Shown piece after piece: positions 23,067 to 34,200 of a stretch of DNA of 64,000 nucleotides. Location: positions 1,364,001-1,428,000 of the forward strand of contig NW_006917097.1 in NCBI RefSeq assembly GCF_000516985.1, in the 5' to 3' direction. Both the position numbers and the translations under genes were made by a program. The notes under the pieces were generated by a model. That model was not told where the DNA came from. It ran no database searches and saw only the letters and a list, made by a program, of their open reading frames with translations. Every line of letters starts with the position of its first letter. Position 1 is the stretch's first letter. The stretch comes from Pestalotiopsis fici W106-1. Taxonomy: Eukaryota; Ascomycota; Sordariomycetes; Amphisphaeriales; Sporocadaceae.

Positions 23067-24385
23067 TCAAAGCTCTTTTACCATTGGCCTAAGCACAATT
23101 AGTCAATACAGGACCCTCATATAAGCAGCAATATTGCAGGATACATGTGTATATACTCGCCTTGGATATATAGCACCCGCACGTGGCCACAGAAGTGAAG
23201 AAAATGACGAAATAATACTTGCCAGGTAGAGTAGTACTTCGTTGATCCAACTCATGCTCGATCCAATTCTTCCACACCTCCTGGACATGGTGATTTCAGT
23301 ATATTTGGAAGATATGAGTAGCGTATAAGGACTTTTACGGTACATACCAGATCACGCGTGGTTGCATTTATAATATAATCCCGGGTGACGATAGGACGTC
23401 TGGCAACGGATCCCTCAGGTCTGGCGGCAGCGGCGGCGGCGGCGGCGGGTCTTTGTCGCACCACGATGACAGAGTCGGAGTCGTCGTTATCATTGTCATC
23501 TTCGTCTCTTGTCTCCACGCGCGCACGCTTGCGACTCTTGGGTTCACGGGGTTCGGAAGTACCTAAAAGATGATGACGATTTTTAGTATAGCATGAAATT
23601 TTACCCCATGGAAACACTTGTCAGATTGCAAAGTTTTGAGAAACTCACCTCCATCATCTTCCGCACTGATCCGGAAGGAACATGAACCATTACGACCAGA
23701 GTAATGGCAATTAAAACATGCGCCCTTGAAGCGCTGCGAGTCTGCATAATAAATTATTGGTAAAACTGTGCTTTCCAACTGAGGCGCGCCGGAAGCAAAC
23801 AAGCAAGCACATGTAGACGTACCGGCACGACATGTCTCGAATGGGCCTTTACTTCGACCTACATCCCGACATTGCTTACACGGCTCTTCATTGTCCCCTG
23901 TGGATGGTGCAGTTTGCACTTTAGCACTAAATCGTTTGTCTTGAGCTGATGGTAAAGATATCCCTTGCCTTTGAGAATAATGTACGCTACAGCAGCCACG
24001 GCACGCTCCTGGCGATGAACGGTGAAATCGGGTAGTTTTGGATAGAATGCGCTACCGGTATTCTTCAACTTGATGAGACGTACAAGGTTCTGTTGCGAAT
24101 AAGTCAGTATTCAGTGAAATGGAAGGAGAAGAAGAAAAAAGGATCGGAGGCACAGGACAGGAGTCAAAGGATAAGAGGCAGACTTGCATCACTTAGAGCC
24201 AAGATGTCCTGAGAATTCGCCTTGCCATACTGTCGTATGTAGTCGACAACAAACGCCGTAAGATCTCGCGGGTCGTCGCTGGCCATGCACTCCTTTTCTG
24301 TCTTATACTTGGGCTTCTCGAGGCTCCTTGTCTTGTATCTCCATCGTGATAATGGAGGTGCTTCCGCCTCAGCGTCTGCTGGCAT
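23067..24385 (-). CDS. DUF3716-type cysteine-rich protein, multi-exon
   Basis: Minus-strand gene with small exons. My model is 24385-24184, 24089-23986, 23926-23823, 23741-23649, 23562-23348, 23280-23219 and 23088-23067. The Cys signature PCKQC...GRSKGPFETC joined across an intron to RFKGACFNCHYSGRNGSCSF is the DUF3716 pattern, probably a metal-binding module. It is followed by a nuclear-looking Lys/Arg block, an acidic run, an eight-Ala tract (GCC/GCG repeats near 23435) and VWKNWIEHEL near the end. The family has no known function; it is common in fungi, often near variable genes. One problem remains: the exon 1 donor (phase 1) does not fit exon 2, which must be read in phase 0. Either exon 1 is mis-modelled or a one-base change breaks it. 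The last two small exons are the least certain. Confidence 0.6.
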
Positions 24386-25596
24386 ACTTGTTGATAATGG
24401 CCTCAATCGAGAGTGTCTCCTAGTGTATCTGGCAACAATATAGCATTCCCATACCAAGTCAACACTGCGCGCGTATGGGGATGTGCATTCTCATGAGCCT
24501 GTCGTTAATTTTTCCCCCCCTCCCTTTTCGAAACCAACACCAAAAGCAGACAAGCTTATTCCGGTGGTCGCACGCTTGATCCTAGTTGTTTTGACTCCAA
24601 AGCAGGGCACCAAGGTAGCGACTAAACTCGACTTTGGTGGGCCGGGACAAGGTTCATTCTTTAAACTCAAGGACAGCCACGCAAGGGCTTGTACGTAGTA
24701 CGAAACCGGCCGTCTCTCCAAATTTCTGCTTGAAGTGCACCGTTTTCAATTCAGTATATTCAAGTGATCTATGAATTTACAGCTCAATTTTTCTTTTAAT
24801 TCTTACAGAGAAAACTCCTTTCTAATAACAAGCATTCAAAAAGATTTCTAGATTCCGTTATTTGTGGTAGTCTATTGAGCGAGCTTACTGGTAAAGCAAT
24901 CGGTTGCTGGATTCGAAGGCTACGGTCGATCCACCGTTGAACTAGCATAAACTTCGTGTGCTAGGTAGCGCACCTAGATGAGCGGCATGAAGATATATTC
25001 ACTTTTTACACACATATGAACCCGAGACTCAATCAGAGTGGTTGACGTGATTCCGCTATGCTCGATGCATCGCACTGGCGTTTGTGAGTGCATGATGGAA
25101 ACGTATTTATCAGTAACCGCTTTGAGTGAAAGATCAAGCGTGAATGGCTTCTGGCTTCAACTTGTGAAACTCTGACCTGAATACCTACCTAGCCAGCAAG
25201 GTCAGGCGTCTAAACTTTGTATATCCCCAATGCATAATTATACCGGGATATTTCATTCGTCAATTCCTTTTCGGGGATTGAGCTTCTGCATATATAGATA
25301 TACAAAGGTGGAGCTATGGCCAGCTGCAGCTCTTTATGGAATAGTCTGACGTCACAATAGCGTTTGTTACCGTCACCTTATTATGAACGAGAGTGATGAT
25401 GAATGGGCACTTGCCCGGTGGAATGTTTTGGATGTCGTCAAATCTGCTCGAGCTTCTCCAATAAATCCTACATAACACAAACTTTAGGTTTCTTCCCACC
25501 GAGATAATCGCAAGAATACATCTTTACTGATTGTTCCACCATCACCACTACTGAAAGCAAGTCCGGGGACATCTTTTATACAATTAACAAAACATC
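24386..25596. other. Intergenic, no gene recognised
   Basis: 1.2 kb between divergent genes. A TATA-like CTTTTATA lies at about 25573-25580, just before the start at 25597. Nothing else is assigned. Confidence 0.5.
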
Positions 25597-26019
25597 ATGT
25601 CGGCTCTCACACCCCTCCGCAGCGCCTTGCGCACTCCGGCAGCCGCTCGCATATCCTCCCCTCTCGTGAGCAGCAGCGTGCGGAGATTCCAAACGCACCG
25701 TCCCGCCCGCATGGCCTACAAGGACAGCCAGGACAGGGAGTCACTCAAGCCCACGACCCACGAGTATACGGAGTCGGGCAGCGACGACCAGGCCGCGGCC
25801 AACACGGACGCTGCCTTCAACCGGCACAAGACGAGCCCCGAGGCGGAAAAGGATACAGCAGGCCAAGCGCCCACAGAGGGCGCAAATAACCCGCTGCAAA
25901 ACAGCCCGGCCGACGAGAGCTTCGCTAAGGCCGGCCAGCACCCTGGCGAAGACAAGACGCATGGCGGCAAGAAGAAGAGCAGCGGCCATGGTAGCCCGCC
26001 CAAGGGAAAGAAGGTCTAG
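25597..26019 (+). CDS. Small hydrophilic, mitochondrial-targeted-looking protein
   Basis: Single exon, 140 residues. The first 40 residues are rich in Arg, Ser and Ala with no acidic residue (LRSALRTPAAARISS, then VRRFQTHR), as in a mitochondrial import presequence. The rest is very hydrophilic and low in complexity, with NTDAAFNRHKTSPEAEKDT and a Lys/Gly/His-rich C-terminus (GGKKKSSGHGSPPKGKKV). There are no Cys residues and no membrane segment, so the mature protein is probably disordered. I recall similar small proteins as conserved hypotheticals in ascomycetes but cannot name a function. The frame has strong GC-rich codon bias, unlike its flanks, and a TATA-like box upstream, which support a real gene. 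Confidence 0.7.
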   Translation: MSALTPLRSALRTPAAARISSPLVSSSVRRFQTHRPARMAYKDSQDRESLKPTTHEYTESGSDDQAAANTDAAFNRHKTSPEAEKDTAGQAPTEGANNPLQNSPADESFAKAGQHPGEDKTHGGKKKSSGHGSPPKGKKV

Positions 26020-26425
26020 GGGATCAAGGACTGGTGCAGAGGGCGGTTTTGAGGTACAAGGCAGGATTTTGACATGGGATTCCCATCATCCGGCTATCAA
26101 CCAGACTCGCAATATCCTTACCACAGAGCAGAATAGACGACGGCCTCTGTCTCTACAGCTACGAGGCTGCATGTCTTTTGGAGTTTGGCTTCGGTTTAAT
26201 CATGTTTCAGGTTTTGAGAATTCAAAAGCATAGCAAGAAATCATGACAAATCCTTTGAGAGAGTTCCAGTGAGCGACAACCCATTTGTTTAGGTGTGACT
26301 CTTTGCTCCATATAATACATATTGCTTGCGAATGGGTATGTATTGCGTCTCAGCCTTGAACCGGTAAAACGCCTTTTCAATAAATTCATAAACCAACCAA
26401 CCGACTAACATGCTTGTATGAAAAA
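26020..26425. other. 3' intergenic interval
   Basis: 406 bases between two converging genes. It presumably holds both 3' untranslated regions; no gene is seen. Confidence 0.5.
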
Positions 26426-27081
26426 TCAGCCATAAAGACCGTCCATATCGTCCTCTTCGTCATCCTCTACAATGACGGGGGCCTTCTTCTTCTCTGTCAG
26501 GTCCTTGCGGCACAGAGGACAAGTGCCCTTGCTCTGCAGCCAAGGGCCCACGCACTCGAGGTCGAAGCGATGCGAGCCGTGGCAAGGCAGCTCAACGACC
26601 AAGGGGTAGGGGTCGTCCATGTACTTTTCGGCGCAAATAGGGCAGCTGTCGTCCTTGAGGCTCTTCTTGGGCACGCGCTCCAGGGTGTCGAGGTACTCCT
26701 GGGTGACGCCCTTGATCTCGTCGGGCGGGTTGTCAACATCGGAGCGCAGCATGTCGATGAGGGAGACGAGAAAGTCGCGGTTCGTGTCCGAGGGGGCCGA
26801 GTTGGCGAGCGTGGCCATCTGCTCTTGCACCATGGAGAAGAGCGCGGCCGCATCGACCGGAGTCGGGCCGGCGTGGTGTGTGGATGTGGTGGTGGAACCG
26901 GCATCGCGAGAGATGGTGTGTAGGTGTGATGTGAAGGAGGACATGTCGGGACGGCGGCGGTGGGGCGGGTTTGTAGGAGCCTTGATATTGTGCTCGACTT
27001 GCATCGTGTCAGAGATCAGCATTCCTACAAACACTCTTGGAGGCTGCGAGCGGCTTCACCTTCGTAGGGATTGGACGCCAT
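26426..27081 (-). CDS. RING-H2 zinc finger protein, likely E3 ubiquitin ligase
   Basis: Two exons: a 22-base first exon 27081-27060 (MASNPYE plus one base) and 26997-26426. The intron has a GTGAAG donor and a GCAAG acceptor, giving 197 residues. The first exon is easy to miss: without it the start looks like an internal frame. Splicing gives MASNPYEVEHNIKAP, a natural N-terminus. The RING is at about residues 125-175: CPICAEKY, ELPCHGSHRFDLEC, then CPLCRKDL, a variant with two His ligands. An acidic tail (EDDEEDD) ends the protein. RING proteins recruit a ubiquitin-loaded E2 enzyme; the substrate is unknown. The gene is divergent from the acetyltransferase at 27619. Confidence 0.84.
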
Positions 27082-27618
27082 GATGGGCGGAGGGGGGTTG
27101 CGACAGCAACTACACAGTTGACCTGCTTGAACTGATCGCAATGCTGAGGATCCAAGTACTTTAAACAATGCGATCGTGGTGGTTCCTCTGGAAGAATTGA
27201 GAATAGTAGCTGATCGAGGATGTTTTAGTTGTCCAGGGCAGAGCTTCACTTTTTGGTACAGCGAAGATTGATGCTGTAGGCGCAAACCCCCACCAGGCAA
27301 ACGTAGCTGACGACCGTCGGAAGGACAGAAGAAGACTGGAGAATCAGTTTGCGGGGCGATCCAACCTGCCAGTGTGGGGTTTATCCAAGTTATGAATGAT
27401 TGAGCATAATTGTACCGAATAGTACTGACTATTCCATAGTACTCCATACGACAGTACTTCCGTACTCGGGCGGTCCCTCTACCCCCGCGTTGTCAATAAA
27501 AAGGTACAAGAAATAGCGCTGGGAACATTCACGCAAGCTTGTCAAGTTAGCATAATTCAAAGTTTACATACAACTCTAATTTGTGTCGACAAACTCTACA
27601 TCTTCGAGTCACTCTATA
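27082..27618. promoter_or_regulatory. Shared divergent promoter interval
   Basis: 537 bases between the RING gene (-) and the GNAT gene (+). Any core elements of both must lie here; I do not assign exact sites. Confidence 0.5.
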
Positions 27619-28353
27619 ATGGCTTCCCAACCCCCATCAAATGAGGATGTACGCATCGAAGTCATTACAGACCCTTCTGATTTCGAGGCGGCGTACGATG
27701 TTACCGCGAATGCCTTTGGCCACCAGACAAAAGATGGAATCTGGATGGCCATGAACCCAGACTGGGACCAACCAGCCGGAAAAGCCAAGAACGTGGCACA
27801 ATTGAGAGATCGTTGGCAGGCTACCAAGGCGGGCGGCAACACCACTTTTATCAAGGCGACCTTGCCGGATCCCGCCGTTGAAGGCTCTCGGGTCATTGCT
27901 GGCCTCGCCATCTGGCTTCACGCCTCTGCAATTCCTGGTCAAGGCGAGGTTCCCGGAAAAATAGACTTTACTTCAGTCTACCCAGACAACGAGAGGGAGC
28001 GGAGATACGTGACGCAACTATTGACGTCTCTGCACAAGAATCGCTACGAGGTTCTCCGGCAGATAGCACAGCCAGAGTCGAAGCAAAAGTCCATCATGGT
28101 GCTCGACCTGTGCGTGACGGACCCGGCGTTCCAGAGGCGAGGCGTTGCCAAGAAGCTGGTGCAGTGGGGACTTGACGAGGCAAAGCGGAGGGGTGACCTC
28201 GATGCCATCATTGAGGCATCAACCATGGGCCGCCTCGCCTACGAGAAGGTGGGATTTCACCAGGTGGGCGAAATCACATACGATGTGGATGAAGAGTTTC
28301 GAGACCGCCGAATGCCGCCAAATGCATTCATGCGTCTAAGACTGCCCAACTAG
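27619..28353 (+). CDS. GNAT-family N-acetyltransferase
   Basis: Single exon, 244 residues from the ATG at 27619; an upstream GTG in frame is not a normal eukaryotic start. The acetyl-CoA site is FQRRGVAKKLVQWGLDEAKRRG (motif A, RxxGxA form), preceded by the strand SIMVLDLCVTDP. The motif B part is AIIEASTMGRLAYEKVGFHQVGE. The N-terminal half carries a helix-rich region with a WDQPAGKAKNVAQLRDRW segment found in fungal small-molecule GNAT proteins. It should move an acetyl group from acetyl-CoA to an amine of unknown identity, in the cytosol. It is of the same general subtype as the protein at 40468, on the far side of the polyketide synthase. Confidence 0.85.
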   Translation: MASQPPSNEDVRIEVITDPSDFEAAYDVTANAFGHQTKDGIWMAMNPDWDQPAGKAKNVAQLRDRWQATKAGGNTTFIKATLPDPAVEGSRVIAGLAIWLHASAIPGQGEVPGKIDFTSVYPDNERERRYVTQLLTSLHKNRYEVLRQIAQPESKQKSIMVLDLCVTDPAFQRRGVAKKLVQWGLDEAKRRGDLDAIIEASTMGRLAYEKVGFHQVGEITYDVDEEFRDRRMPPNAFMRLRLPN

Positions 28354-28771
28354 CAATAGTTGACATAGGAAGCCCGCAATGAAAGGTATACTACAAGAGC
28401 GAAATAGCGGGGGCAAATCTAATCCCATTTTCTTTCTCGCTGAATATTGCAGTCCCTCACAAGCCAGAGATACTGTGGCCTTGATGGGTCAGCATGGGTT
28501 AGTATATCCGACGTAGCAGTGCATATGTCTTGCTCGTTTGCCCACTAGTTACTACTAGGTACACACAGTCCCCAATAACTCATGAGGCATGCAGACTTCT
28601 GAATGGTGCATTTCACATTGAGCCGGCAAAGGAAATAATTGCAATGAAAGGTCACTTATGCGGGGAAATAAGAATCAGACTGAAGCAGCCGTGATCAACT
28701 ATTACATTGCTTCTTCATTCCCTTCTAGCATTCAGTTTTTTGCTTGTTGACCTACATTATAGTCCAAGGCC
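28354..28771. other. Upstream interval of the secreted oxidase
   Basis: 418 bases between two same-strand genes. No separate gene is seen; it probably contains the promoter of the next gene. Confidence 0.45.
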
Positions 28772-31006
28772 ATGATTCGTTGGGTAGGAAAATTACTTTA
28801 CCTCTTTTTCTTTGTGTCCTTTACAATCGGACAAGATGGAAACTCCGGTCAGTACGAACATTAATTGGAAATGCTACGAGTTGACAAGCATTACGAATGG
28901 GGGAAGAAAAATTAACAAAATGCCTTCTTCTAGTGACTTCACCGATTGCTGAAAAGGTTCTCCATAGCATAGCGGTATCCAGTGTGAAGTACTTTGACTA
29001 CGAGACCATACAGTTGACACCCAAAGCACTCGACAACCATCCTGATATTACAGCATCATACGATTTCGCTAGCGCTCAAACAAGACTGAACGGGAACATC
29101 TCCACTCCAAAATGCAAATTCATGCCTGGCGATGCTGAATGGCCGACAGAGTCTCAATGGCAGAACTTCAACATTTCTCTGGGAGGCGCACTGGTTCAAG
29201 GAGTACCGTCTGCAGCAGTGTGTTACCCCGAGTGGCCCCAATACGATGAGGCGAAATGCGCAGAGGTCACTGAGCTTTGGTCGGATCCCGAGTGGCAGCA
29301 AGTCTTTCCGCTTTCAAATAATCCTCTTTCAGCCTTGTTGTCTGTGCTGATCACATTCCAGAGCCAATGATCCTACGGGTCTGAATTTTCCCCTTTTTGA
29401 AGGCGTCACCTGCGTGCCGCCGGCATTCGCACGCCCAAATGCGACTTGCATAATGGGAGGTAAACCAGCTTATGTCGTCAACGTGACAAATGGTAAGACG
29501 TATACCTTGTTATATTATGTTTAGCAGTAACCTAAATGTCTTTCTTGTTTTTAGTTGCACAAATACAGTTGGCCATCAACTTTGCGCGAAATCAAAATCT
29601 CCGATTGAATATCAAGAACACTGGCCATGATTTCATAGGGAAATCGACCGGCGCCGGGGCCTTGTCAATCTGGACACACTTTTTGCGCGATATCAAGTAT
29701 TTGGGTGATTCCTTTGTCGACGCATCAGGTCGTAATGGCTCGGCATTCAAAGTCGGCGCTGGTGTCACTGTCGGAGAGCTCTACAAAGCCGCCAACGACA
29801 CGGGAGTGCAGGTGACGGGTGGCATCGCACGCGTGAGTATTCTCAATCACCGCTTCGAAAGATGAACTCGGCTTGTGTGTGCTCAAACACTGACGCCTTG
29901 GCCCCTAGACTGTTGGTGTGGCAGGTGGATATATAGCCGGTGGTGGCAATGGACCTCTCATCTCCAAATACGGCATGGCAGCCGACCAGGTCGTATCACT
30001 CGAAGTCGTACTTCCGAGCGGGCAGTTTGTGTCCGTTGACCAAGAGAACTTTCCAGACTTGTTCTTTGCCCTCCGCGGTGGGGGCGGCAGTACCTGGGGC
30101 GTCGTGACATCCATAGTCATCCGAGCATATCCCAAGACGCGCATCACCAAGTCAACCTACAGCTTTGGGTCCGGTGTTCCTCTCGATACTTTTTGGGCCG
30201 GAGCCGAGGCCTTGTTTGCTCAGTTCCCCAAGTGGCCCAAGGCCGGCATCTATAGCTATTGGTCCTTTCAGTGCAGCAATTCCACCGGTTGCGTGTTCTC
30301 CATGGCACCGCAGCTAGCCCCAGATCTGAGCGCCAAAGAAGTCCTGGCTCTATCGCAGCCTCTATTTGATCGTCTCGATGAACTCGATATACCCCTCGAC
30401 AACTTGACGACCGTCGAGTTTGACGACTATCTTTCTGCGTTTGACGACAGCTGGCCCGAGAGCACGAACACGGCGGGCAGCTGGGCGTTCCACACTGGCT
30501 CCCGCCTCTTTCCCGCGTCCAACTGGGAAGACGCCGAAACGGTCGCTGCCCAAATGGCCATATTCCGTCACACGGCCGAGTCCTCGGGCTCCTTCTTTGG
30601 GTACAATGTCCAACCGGCGTCGAACCCGCTCGTCAACCAGACCAACGCCGTCGACCCGGCGTGGAGAGGCACTTGTCTGTTCCTCATGTCTGCCGCCTTT
30701 TGGTCGCAAAACACCACCGCTCCAGAAATTGCGGCCGCGAACCAGGAACTCGTGCAGCGGTTACAGCCCTGGCGCGAAATCGCCCCAAACGGCGGCGCCT
30801 ACTTGAATGAAGCCGACGCAAACGAGCCCAACTGGCAGAAGACTTTCTGGGGAGACAATTACGATTATCTCTACGGCTTGAAGCAAAAATATGATCCTAC
30901 TGGGGTGCTCTATGCTCATACGGCAGTGGGCTCAGAGGATTGGTATATTACGGATCAGCTTGACTACTACCCTACGCAAAATGGAAGACTGTGCCGGGTC
31001 AATTGA
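28772..31006 (+). CDS. Secreted FAD-linked oxidase (6-hydroxy-D-nicotine-oxidase-like)
   Basis: Five exons: 28772-28847, 28934-29291, 29362-29492, 29555-29832 and 29909-31006, giving about 646 residues. Exon 1 encodes a signal peptide (IRWVGKLLYLFFFVSFTIGQ). The FAD type-4 fold has VAQIQLAINFARNQNLRLNI, then NTGHDFIG (His as flavin ligand), GAGVTVGELY, TVGVAGGYIAGGGNGPLIS and LRGGGGSTWGVVTS. The C-terminus has the BBE-type YDPTGVLY. No Cys sits at the second flavin-linkage position, so attachment is probably through His alone, unlike the oxidase at 10.6 kb. Several N-glycosylation sites fit secretion. The junction after exon 2 is weak: the frame demands an unusual GTGGCA donor at 29292 (or an unseen alternative), and the nearby GTCTTT at 29300 gives a stop. 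The gene ends 198 bases from the converging polyketide synthase, so it is a candidate tailoring or detoxifying partner. Confidence 0.82.
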
Positions 31007-31204
31007 GGCACCGATTGATCGAGGCTGAGTTGACATTCACCTCAACCCTTGTTTATTTGCGTCATGTTTCAATTGACGTAATCAATACTCTTAATATAGC
31101 TGCGTCTGTAAAAACGAGTGTGATCGTGACATGATAACTGACTGCAAAATGATTTATTTGACTCCGACCAACGCTGTTCCAACCCAGTAATGCCCCAAAT
31201 AACC

Positions 31205-34200
31205 CTATTCAGAGTGAGAAATAAGAAAGTCATAACCCTTTAGAACTGCCTTCCAGCCGTCAGACCTCGGGTCGCTACTCAGGTCACAGATATGGGGCCC
31301 GTCATCGAGGAGAACGAGATCCGTTGCGACACCCTTCTCGGCCAGAGTCTGGAAGGTTCCACGGCTCTGCTGCCACGGGATCAGATCGTCACTCGTACCA
31401 TGCACGAAAAACGTTGGCACCTTGTAGTCGCCCTGTCTAATGTGAGCCCGCGGACTGGCGGCCCTAATAACGTCGAGCGACGGCTGGGGGAGGGCGCCCC
31501 AATCTTGTTGCTTGTCAGCAGAGCATTCGGCATTCGCCTTTTGCTTGCTCGGCAGCCCGTTGAGAATGACGGGCAGTGTTTGTGCTTTCCAATTAATGTG
31601 CAATACAATGCGGCATCGCGCATCGTGCCAGCTCCGCGGGTCCGAAATGGGCTCCTCCCACGCTCCGACCATGTCGTAGTTGGTGAGGGGCTTGTCCCGG
31701 ACACCGTCAAGAACGTCGTACTCCTGGCCCTGGTACGCCGCTCCGTTGGGCTGGATGGGATGCTGCCACCATTCGTCCTCGTAGTCGGTCGGCGCATAAA
31801 AGATGAGCAGGGATTCGGGAGGACGAAGACCTCGCGCTGGCGCAGTCCAAGCCAGGGACATGGCCAGCTGTCCTCCAGACGACCATCCCACGACCACGAC
31901 TCTGTCTCCATCAATCTTCAATCCGCGGCGCGGTAGTTGAATGTTGGGCAATTTGTTGCGCGCCCAATCGAGAGCGTCGCATACGTCTGTCATGGGACCC
32001 TCTTGAAGGGGCACTTCAGGACAAAGCCGGTAATCCAGACTGACGGGCAAGAATCCCTTCCGCATCAGGAGACGTGTTTGTGCTGGTCGGACATCCTTTC
32101 TGCTGAACAACATGTGACTACCCCCATGGATCATCAACGCTTATTATTGTTAGCGATGATCAAGATTGAGAGCAATAAATGTCTAGTCACCTACCAACTG
32201 GAAGACCCTTGTCCGGAATCTCCATTTCAGTGGGATAGTAGATATCAGCCTGAATTTCGAGATCGTCAATCTTCTTGTAGACCACAGTCTCCACTGCAGC
32301 CTTTACGGGTCTGTCGGGGACTGTATTGCCAGTCGGAAAGGCGGCAATGACCCGTACTGTCTTTGACTCTGGTGAGAGACCATCGCTCCACGAGACTTGC
32401 TCAAACCCTGCGCCCTTCATCCTGCGCTCCCAGTGCTTTTCGTCGACGAGTGCGTGCTCACGGCCATCGTCAAAGAGCCACCACCCTTCCAGCAACCCAA
32501 CCACAATATCCAACCAAAACATGTTCTGAGTAATCTCGATCAAGGTCAAGGCTCCATCATCTCGGAGCATCTTTCGGATATTACCAAGCGATACGTCTAG
32601 GTTCCTTGTAGCATGGATGCAATTGGTCGCAATAATGCAATGGAACGCGCCCTCGTACTCTTGCTTTGGTGGTTTCTCAATGTCCAACACATCAAAAGAC
32701 ACCTCGGGAACCCCCTTGAACTTCTTGGCCGCGGCATTGACGAGAGAAGCACCAAGGTCCGTAAACGTGTACTCGAACTCAATGCCCAAGCTCTGGAGGT
32801 GATTGACAATGTAGCGCGTCGTGCCACCGGTACCAGCTCCGATCTCGAGGATGCGGAACTTGCCTCTGCCGGTTGCCCTTGTCAGGGCCTTTTCTAGAAA
32901 CTCGCCGAGAACGAGCGTGGGAGTCCGCATGAGTGGTGAGAACTCGTACATTTCCTCAAGTGTCTTTTTGTTGTCTCGACTGCCAAACACAACTTGGAGG
33001 CCCTCCTTGTCACCCCGCAGGCACGGAGCCAGTTCAGATCCTACTGCCCGGACCAGCTTATTCACGCTGGCGTGCTGCGGATATAGGTCGATGATTTCAT
33101 GGTAAATGGATTCCGCAGAAGACGAGTCGGCTTGAACGCCGGTTCGCATGAATGTTCCGTCGTTGTGCGAGGTAATGAGTTTGCCGTCTTCCAGGACGCG
33201 GTAGAGCTGACGCACGAGCTGCTTGTGCTTGGCGAGGGCAGCATCGACCTGGGGCACCACATCCCCCTCTCGCAGCTTATGCATGTCGCAGCCGAGGTCG
33301 GCATATGCCTCGACGACGTATGCCAGTACCAGTCGGGCTTGATGAGGGTATGCCTTTTCCCAGAAATCGGTGGCCTGTGTAATCGTGGCCAAGCGGTCAT
33401 AAGCGAGGCGCGATTCCTCAAAAGCGGCGGCTGCCGAAGTGATTGTAGGCCGTTGCTCTTCAGGCTTCAAGAATTCATCAATCGGTGTTGATGGTGTCCT
33501 GTACCCATCTCCGTTCTCGATTGAAGCCGAGTCCGAAAAGCTAGAGTCCTCGCTGGACGATGCTTCGTGGAGTGTACCTTCACCTCCGGCGACAAGGCCA
33601 AGCTTGTCGTTGACATGGTCGATGAGGCCTCGAATATTTGGCAAGAACAGGAAAGTTGACAAGTCGATAGTTAGACCCAAGATTGAGCGAATATCATTGA
33701 GCACTTCTGTGGCCATCAACGAGTCTACGCCAAGTTCTTCCAATGTCGCGTCATCCTTGAGATCGTCCAAGGCGAAATCAGTGACGTTGGACAGGATCTG
33801 GAGAAGCTCTGTTCGCTTTCCCGTAACAACACTTGGCGAATCTTGAGACACCTTCTTTGGCTTTTGTTCAGACACATATTCTATCTCGGAGCGAGAAGAT
33901 GGTTTTTGCTGGACCTCTTGGGGTTGCTGAAGCGCGGACTTGTTGACACTCTTTAGCATTCGGGCCAACAAACTTTGTGACATTTTGGAGAACCTGAATC
34001 CCAGGGCAGTCATAACCAGCTTGTTGGTCTTGGCGTCAAAGATATAAGCATCGGCCGTGGCATCTGCAGTCTCTCCGCCCTCACCCATGGTCGCGTAGAC
34101 AAGCCACTCTCCGGCATTGGGATCAAATCCTCCGGCAATCTCGATATGCTCAATCTGCATACAGACAAACACATCTTCTGTGCTGGGATTATTAAAATAA

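Noticed and set aside
26414..26923. 169-residue plus-strand frame over the RING gene
   Set aside because: Antisense of the RING coding exon; no motif.
31205..32137. Separate lipase/esterase gene next to the synthase
   Set aside because: No suitable start codon of its own; a phase-matched 55-base intron fuses it to the methyltransferase domain, as in known synthases.
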